From an uncultured delta proteobacterium (GTDB lineage: Bacteria > Desulfobacterota > Desulfobulbia > Desulfobulbales > Desulfocapsaceae): a stretch of DNA of 64,000 bases. This document shows positions 62,487-64,000 of the stretch, in pieces. The translations under genes and the position numbers were made by a program. A model generated the notes under the pieces. The model made no database searches. It was not told where the DNA came from and worked only from the letters and a program-made list of their open reading frames with translations. The stretch covers positions 45,933 to 109,932 of the forward strand of contig CAIUQR010000136.1 of NCBI GenBank assembly GCA_903901335.1, given 5' to 3'. Numbering within the stretch: position 1 is the stretch's first letter; each line of letters starts with the position of its first letter.

Positions 62487-63128
62487 ATGACTAAAATTTT
62501 GCCAGTTTTTGTTCTCGTAATATTCTTGTTCTCGGTGTCGTCCTATTCAAATGCTGCGGATGATAGTGATTCTACCAAAGACCCGGCTATCAAGGCCCTT
62601 CTCGAGAAAGAAAAATCGTTAAATGAGAAATGCCGACGTGGACGCGGAGATTCATTTGAAAAAAAGAAGTATTGCGATGAGAGGGAAATGACTGTCTCCA
62701 CTTTAAAGAAAAAAGGCTGGTGTTGGGGCTACCCGGGGCAGGTTGATGCCGATATGGTTTGGCATAATTGCAAGGATAAGTCGAAACTTGAGAAAAAATC
62801 CCCCTATTTCCTGTCGTTGGATGCATGGGAGTGTCCAAGGCCGGGAAGTTTAATCGACAATCATATGTCCGATACGGATTCAGGGTGCATTTCTCCATCA
62901 AGAAAAATACCAGAAAACATCGCTGTGATGGACATCGAGAATGATCTGGCCTATGTCTGTATACCTCTGCGTACCGGCAAAAATATTCCGGAAGGATTCA
63001 CCTCCATCCTCTGCAATTATGTTCTCGTTTCATCCATTATCGACAAAAATGGACAGCACCCCGACCCAGCAAAATTAAAGGACCATGCAGGCAGACAGAC
63101 TATGAAAACCGTCAAGGATATGAAATAA
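62487..63128 (+). CDS. Secreted Cys-rich protein, unrecognised
   Basis: A 213-residue exported protein. The N terminus MTKILPVFVLVIFLFSVSSY with SNAADD is a signal peptide. The mature part has about eight Cys (CRRGRGDSFEKKKYC, GWCWGYPGQ, HNC, ECPRPGS, DSGCIS, VCIPLR, LCNYV), suggesting disulfides in the periplasm or outside. I recognise no domain. GAGAGGA lies a few bases before ATG 62487. It stands alone between two repeat copies. Confidence 0.65.
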   Translation: MTKILPVFVLVIFLFSVSSYSNAADDSDSTKDPAIKALLEKEKSLNEKCRRGRGDSFEKKKYCDEREMTVSTLKKKGWCWGYPGQVDADMVWHNCKDKSKLEKKSPYFLSLDAWECPRPGSLIDNHMSDTDSGCISPSRKIPENIAVMDIENDLAYVCIPLRTGKNIPEGFTSILCNYVLVSSIIDKNGQHPDPAKLKDHAGRQTMKTVKDMK

Positions 63129-63185
63129 TTTTGGAGAGAAAAGGGGAATAACTATTTAATTATCAGATTTTGAAAATCAAACTTA

Positions 63186-63210
63186 GTGGAAATATCTTTA
63201 CCTTGGAAGG
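63186..63210 (+). repeat. Dispersed GTGGAAAGAT repeat, copy D
   Basis: GTGGAAATATCTTTACCTTG and a few bases, in the leader region of the YwbE gene. Confidence 0.4.
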
Positions 63211-63355
63211 ATCTTGATCAAGGTCTCTAATATGATGCCATCCTTCTATATAACTTTCATTTCGTGGTGTTATACAGAAGATTCGCCTGTATCCGCTAAC
63301 CTCCTATTTATCAGTCCAGAGATGAAGCTCATAAAAGAAACAAAGGAAATCCAAA

Positions 63356-63553
63356 ATGAGTGACGGAACCAAAAGAGCCGATATTTTACCCGGCCTGAAA
63401 GTTTCCATTGTTTTAAAGCAAGACCAGAGAACCGGAAGGCTTACCGAAGGCATCGTCCGCGATATTTTGACAAAATCCATCACACATCCTCATGGAATCA
63501 AGGTTCGCTTGGAAGACAACCTGGTGGGGAGGGTCAAAACCATTCATGGCTGA
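63356..63553 (+). CDS. YwbE family protein
   Basis: A 65-residue protein with KRADILPGLKVSIVLKQDQR followed by TGRLTEGIVRDILT, the complete short YwbE (DUF2196) domain. The conserved G..V.IVLK.DQ.TG.LTEG pattern is intact. The function of the family is unknown, and a nucleic-acid-binding beta fold is plausible. GGAAATCC lies before ATG 63356. Confidence 0.88.
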   Translation: MSDGTKRADILPGLKVSIVLKQDQRTGRLTEGIVRDILTKSITHPHGIKVRLEDNLVGRVKTIHG

Positions 63554-63594
63554 CCTCCGAGTAGAGTGGGACATCTCCTATTTATAAGAACATA

Positions 63595-64000
63595 ATGAAA
63601 TTGGATATAAGCTTCAATTGTTCATCAGCTAACTGGAACCTGATTTCGGAAACACTCAAGCAAGTTGGTATGGCATATTGCTCTCCTGATGAACACAAGA
63701 GAGCCTTTGAGGCCAGCCATACAACGGTGTTTGTCTGGCAAAACGATAAATTGATAGGGTTTGGAAGGGCGATTTCCGACGGAGTTTATCAGGCAGCTGT
63801 TTATGATGTCGCGGTGGTTCCTGAATATCAAAGGAAAGGAATCGGATCGATCATCATGAAAAACATCTTAGGCAAACTCTCGCATTGCAATATCATATTG
63901 TATGCCTCGCCTGGCAAAGAGGAATTTTATGAAACACTCAAGTTCCGGAAAATGAAGACAGGCATGGCACTATTTAAAAATTCAGATGCAATGGCGTCGA
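63595..64000 (+). CDS. GNAT acetyltransferase, cut by window end
   Basis: At least 135 residues from ATG 63595; the gene runs off the window. It shows the GNAT motif VVPEYQRKGIGSIIMKNIL (about 82-100), preceded by FVWQNDKLIGFGRAISDGVY and followed by SPGKEEFYETLKFRKMKTGM near the end of the domain, so only a few residues are probably missing. The substrate is unknown. It is 41 bases after the YwbE gene and may be co-transcribed. Confidence 0.8.
   Translation, partial: MKLDISFNCSSANWNLISETLKQVGMAYCSPDEHKRAFEASHTTVFVWQNDKLIGFGRAISDGVYQAAVYDVAVVPEYQRKGIGSIIMKNILGKLSHCNIILYASPGKEEFYETLKFRKMKTGMALFKNSDAMAS

Overview
The window looks like a chromosomal segment of a Gram-negative anaerobe, most likely a sulfate- or sulfur-metabolising member of the Desulfobulbales/Desulfobacterota. 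This is an inference from gene content: a complex I operon without NuoE, NuoF or NuoG, a DsrE-family protein, DUF362 ferredoxin-like and flavoredoxin-like proteins, a CooC-type ATPase, a PEP-CTERM protein, LolD and OMPLA. No rRNA or marker phylogeny is available here. Base composition is moderate, with clearly AT-rich islands (about 2.3-3.6, 32.7-33.6, 46.9-47.3 and 60-64 kb).

Layout. 0-9.2 kb is accessory: lolD and a GNAT enzyme, a decayed IS1182-like transposase, a frameshifted PEP-CTERM gene behind a possible sigma-54 promoter, a MarR-DsrE pair with a visible operator, an IS66 scrap, a lipoprotein, a flavin reductase, a thioesterase, broken hypothetical genes and a YdcF-like membrane protein. 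9.2-22.5 kb is mainly DNA repair: ygiD, a Pif1-like helicase with HRDC, and a recC-recB-recD operon preceded by a small membrane protein gene. 22.5-29.7 kb holds a universal stress protein, a DUF362 ferredoxin, a rhomboid protease, a GGDEF-EAL protein and an unrecognised secreted protein. 29.7-35.2 kb carries scattered molybdenum-flavoured genes (MoaE-like, a decayed ModA-like gene, MOSC, CooC-like) with OMPLA, Sir2 and an AT-rich orphan between them. 35.2-43.7 kb is mostly minus-strand metabolism: SulP transporter, cytidylate-kinase-like/BON fusion, radical SAM, menaquinone methyltransferase, asnS, TtcA-like, a lipoprotein and hisB. 43.9-46.9 kb is plus-strand core: tRNA-Gly, rplM-rpsI, argC, truA. 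47.3-60.1 kb is a LysR regulator divergent from a complete nuoABCDHIJK-L/M/N-type operon. 60.6-64 kb is again accessory: a PAS sensor, a secreted protein, YwbE and a GNAT enzyme cut by the window end.

The largest functional unit is the nuo operon, with overlapping genes, a promoter at 48470-48498 and a terminator at 60085-60121. It encodes a membrane arm with four antiporter-like subunits instead of the usual three, plus an extra 83-residue two-helix protein, and no NADH-oxidising module. This is the most interesting system in the window. Other points worth checking are the MarR/DsrE module with a promoter that would give a leaderless mRNA, a dispersed intergenic repeat shared by the two accessory ends, the kinase-like/BON fusion beside SulP, and several genes broken by single-base changes.
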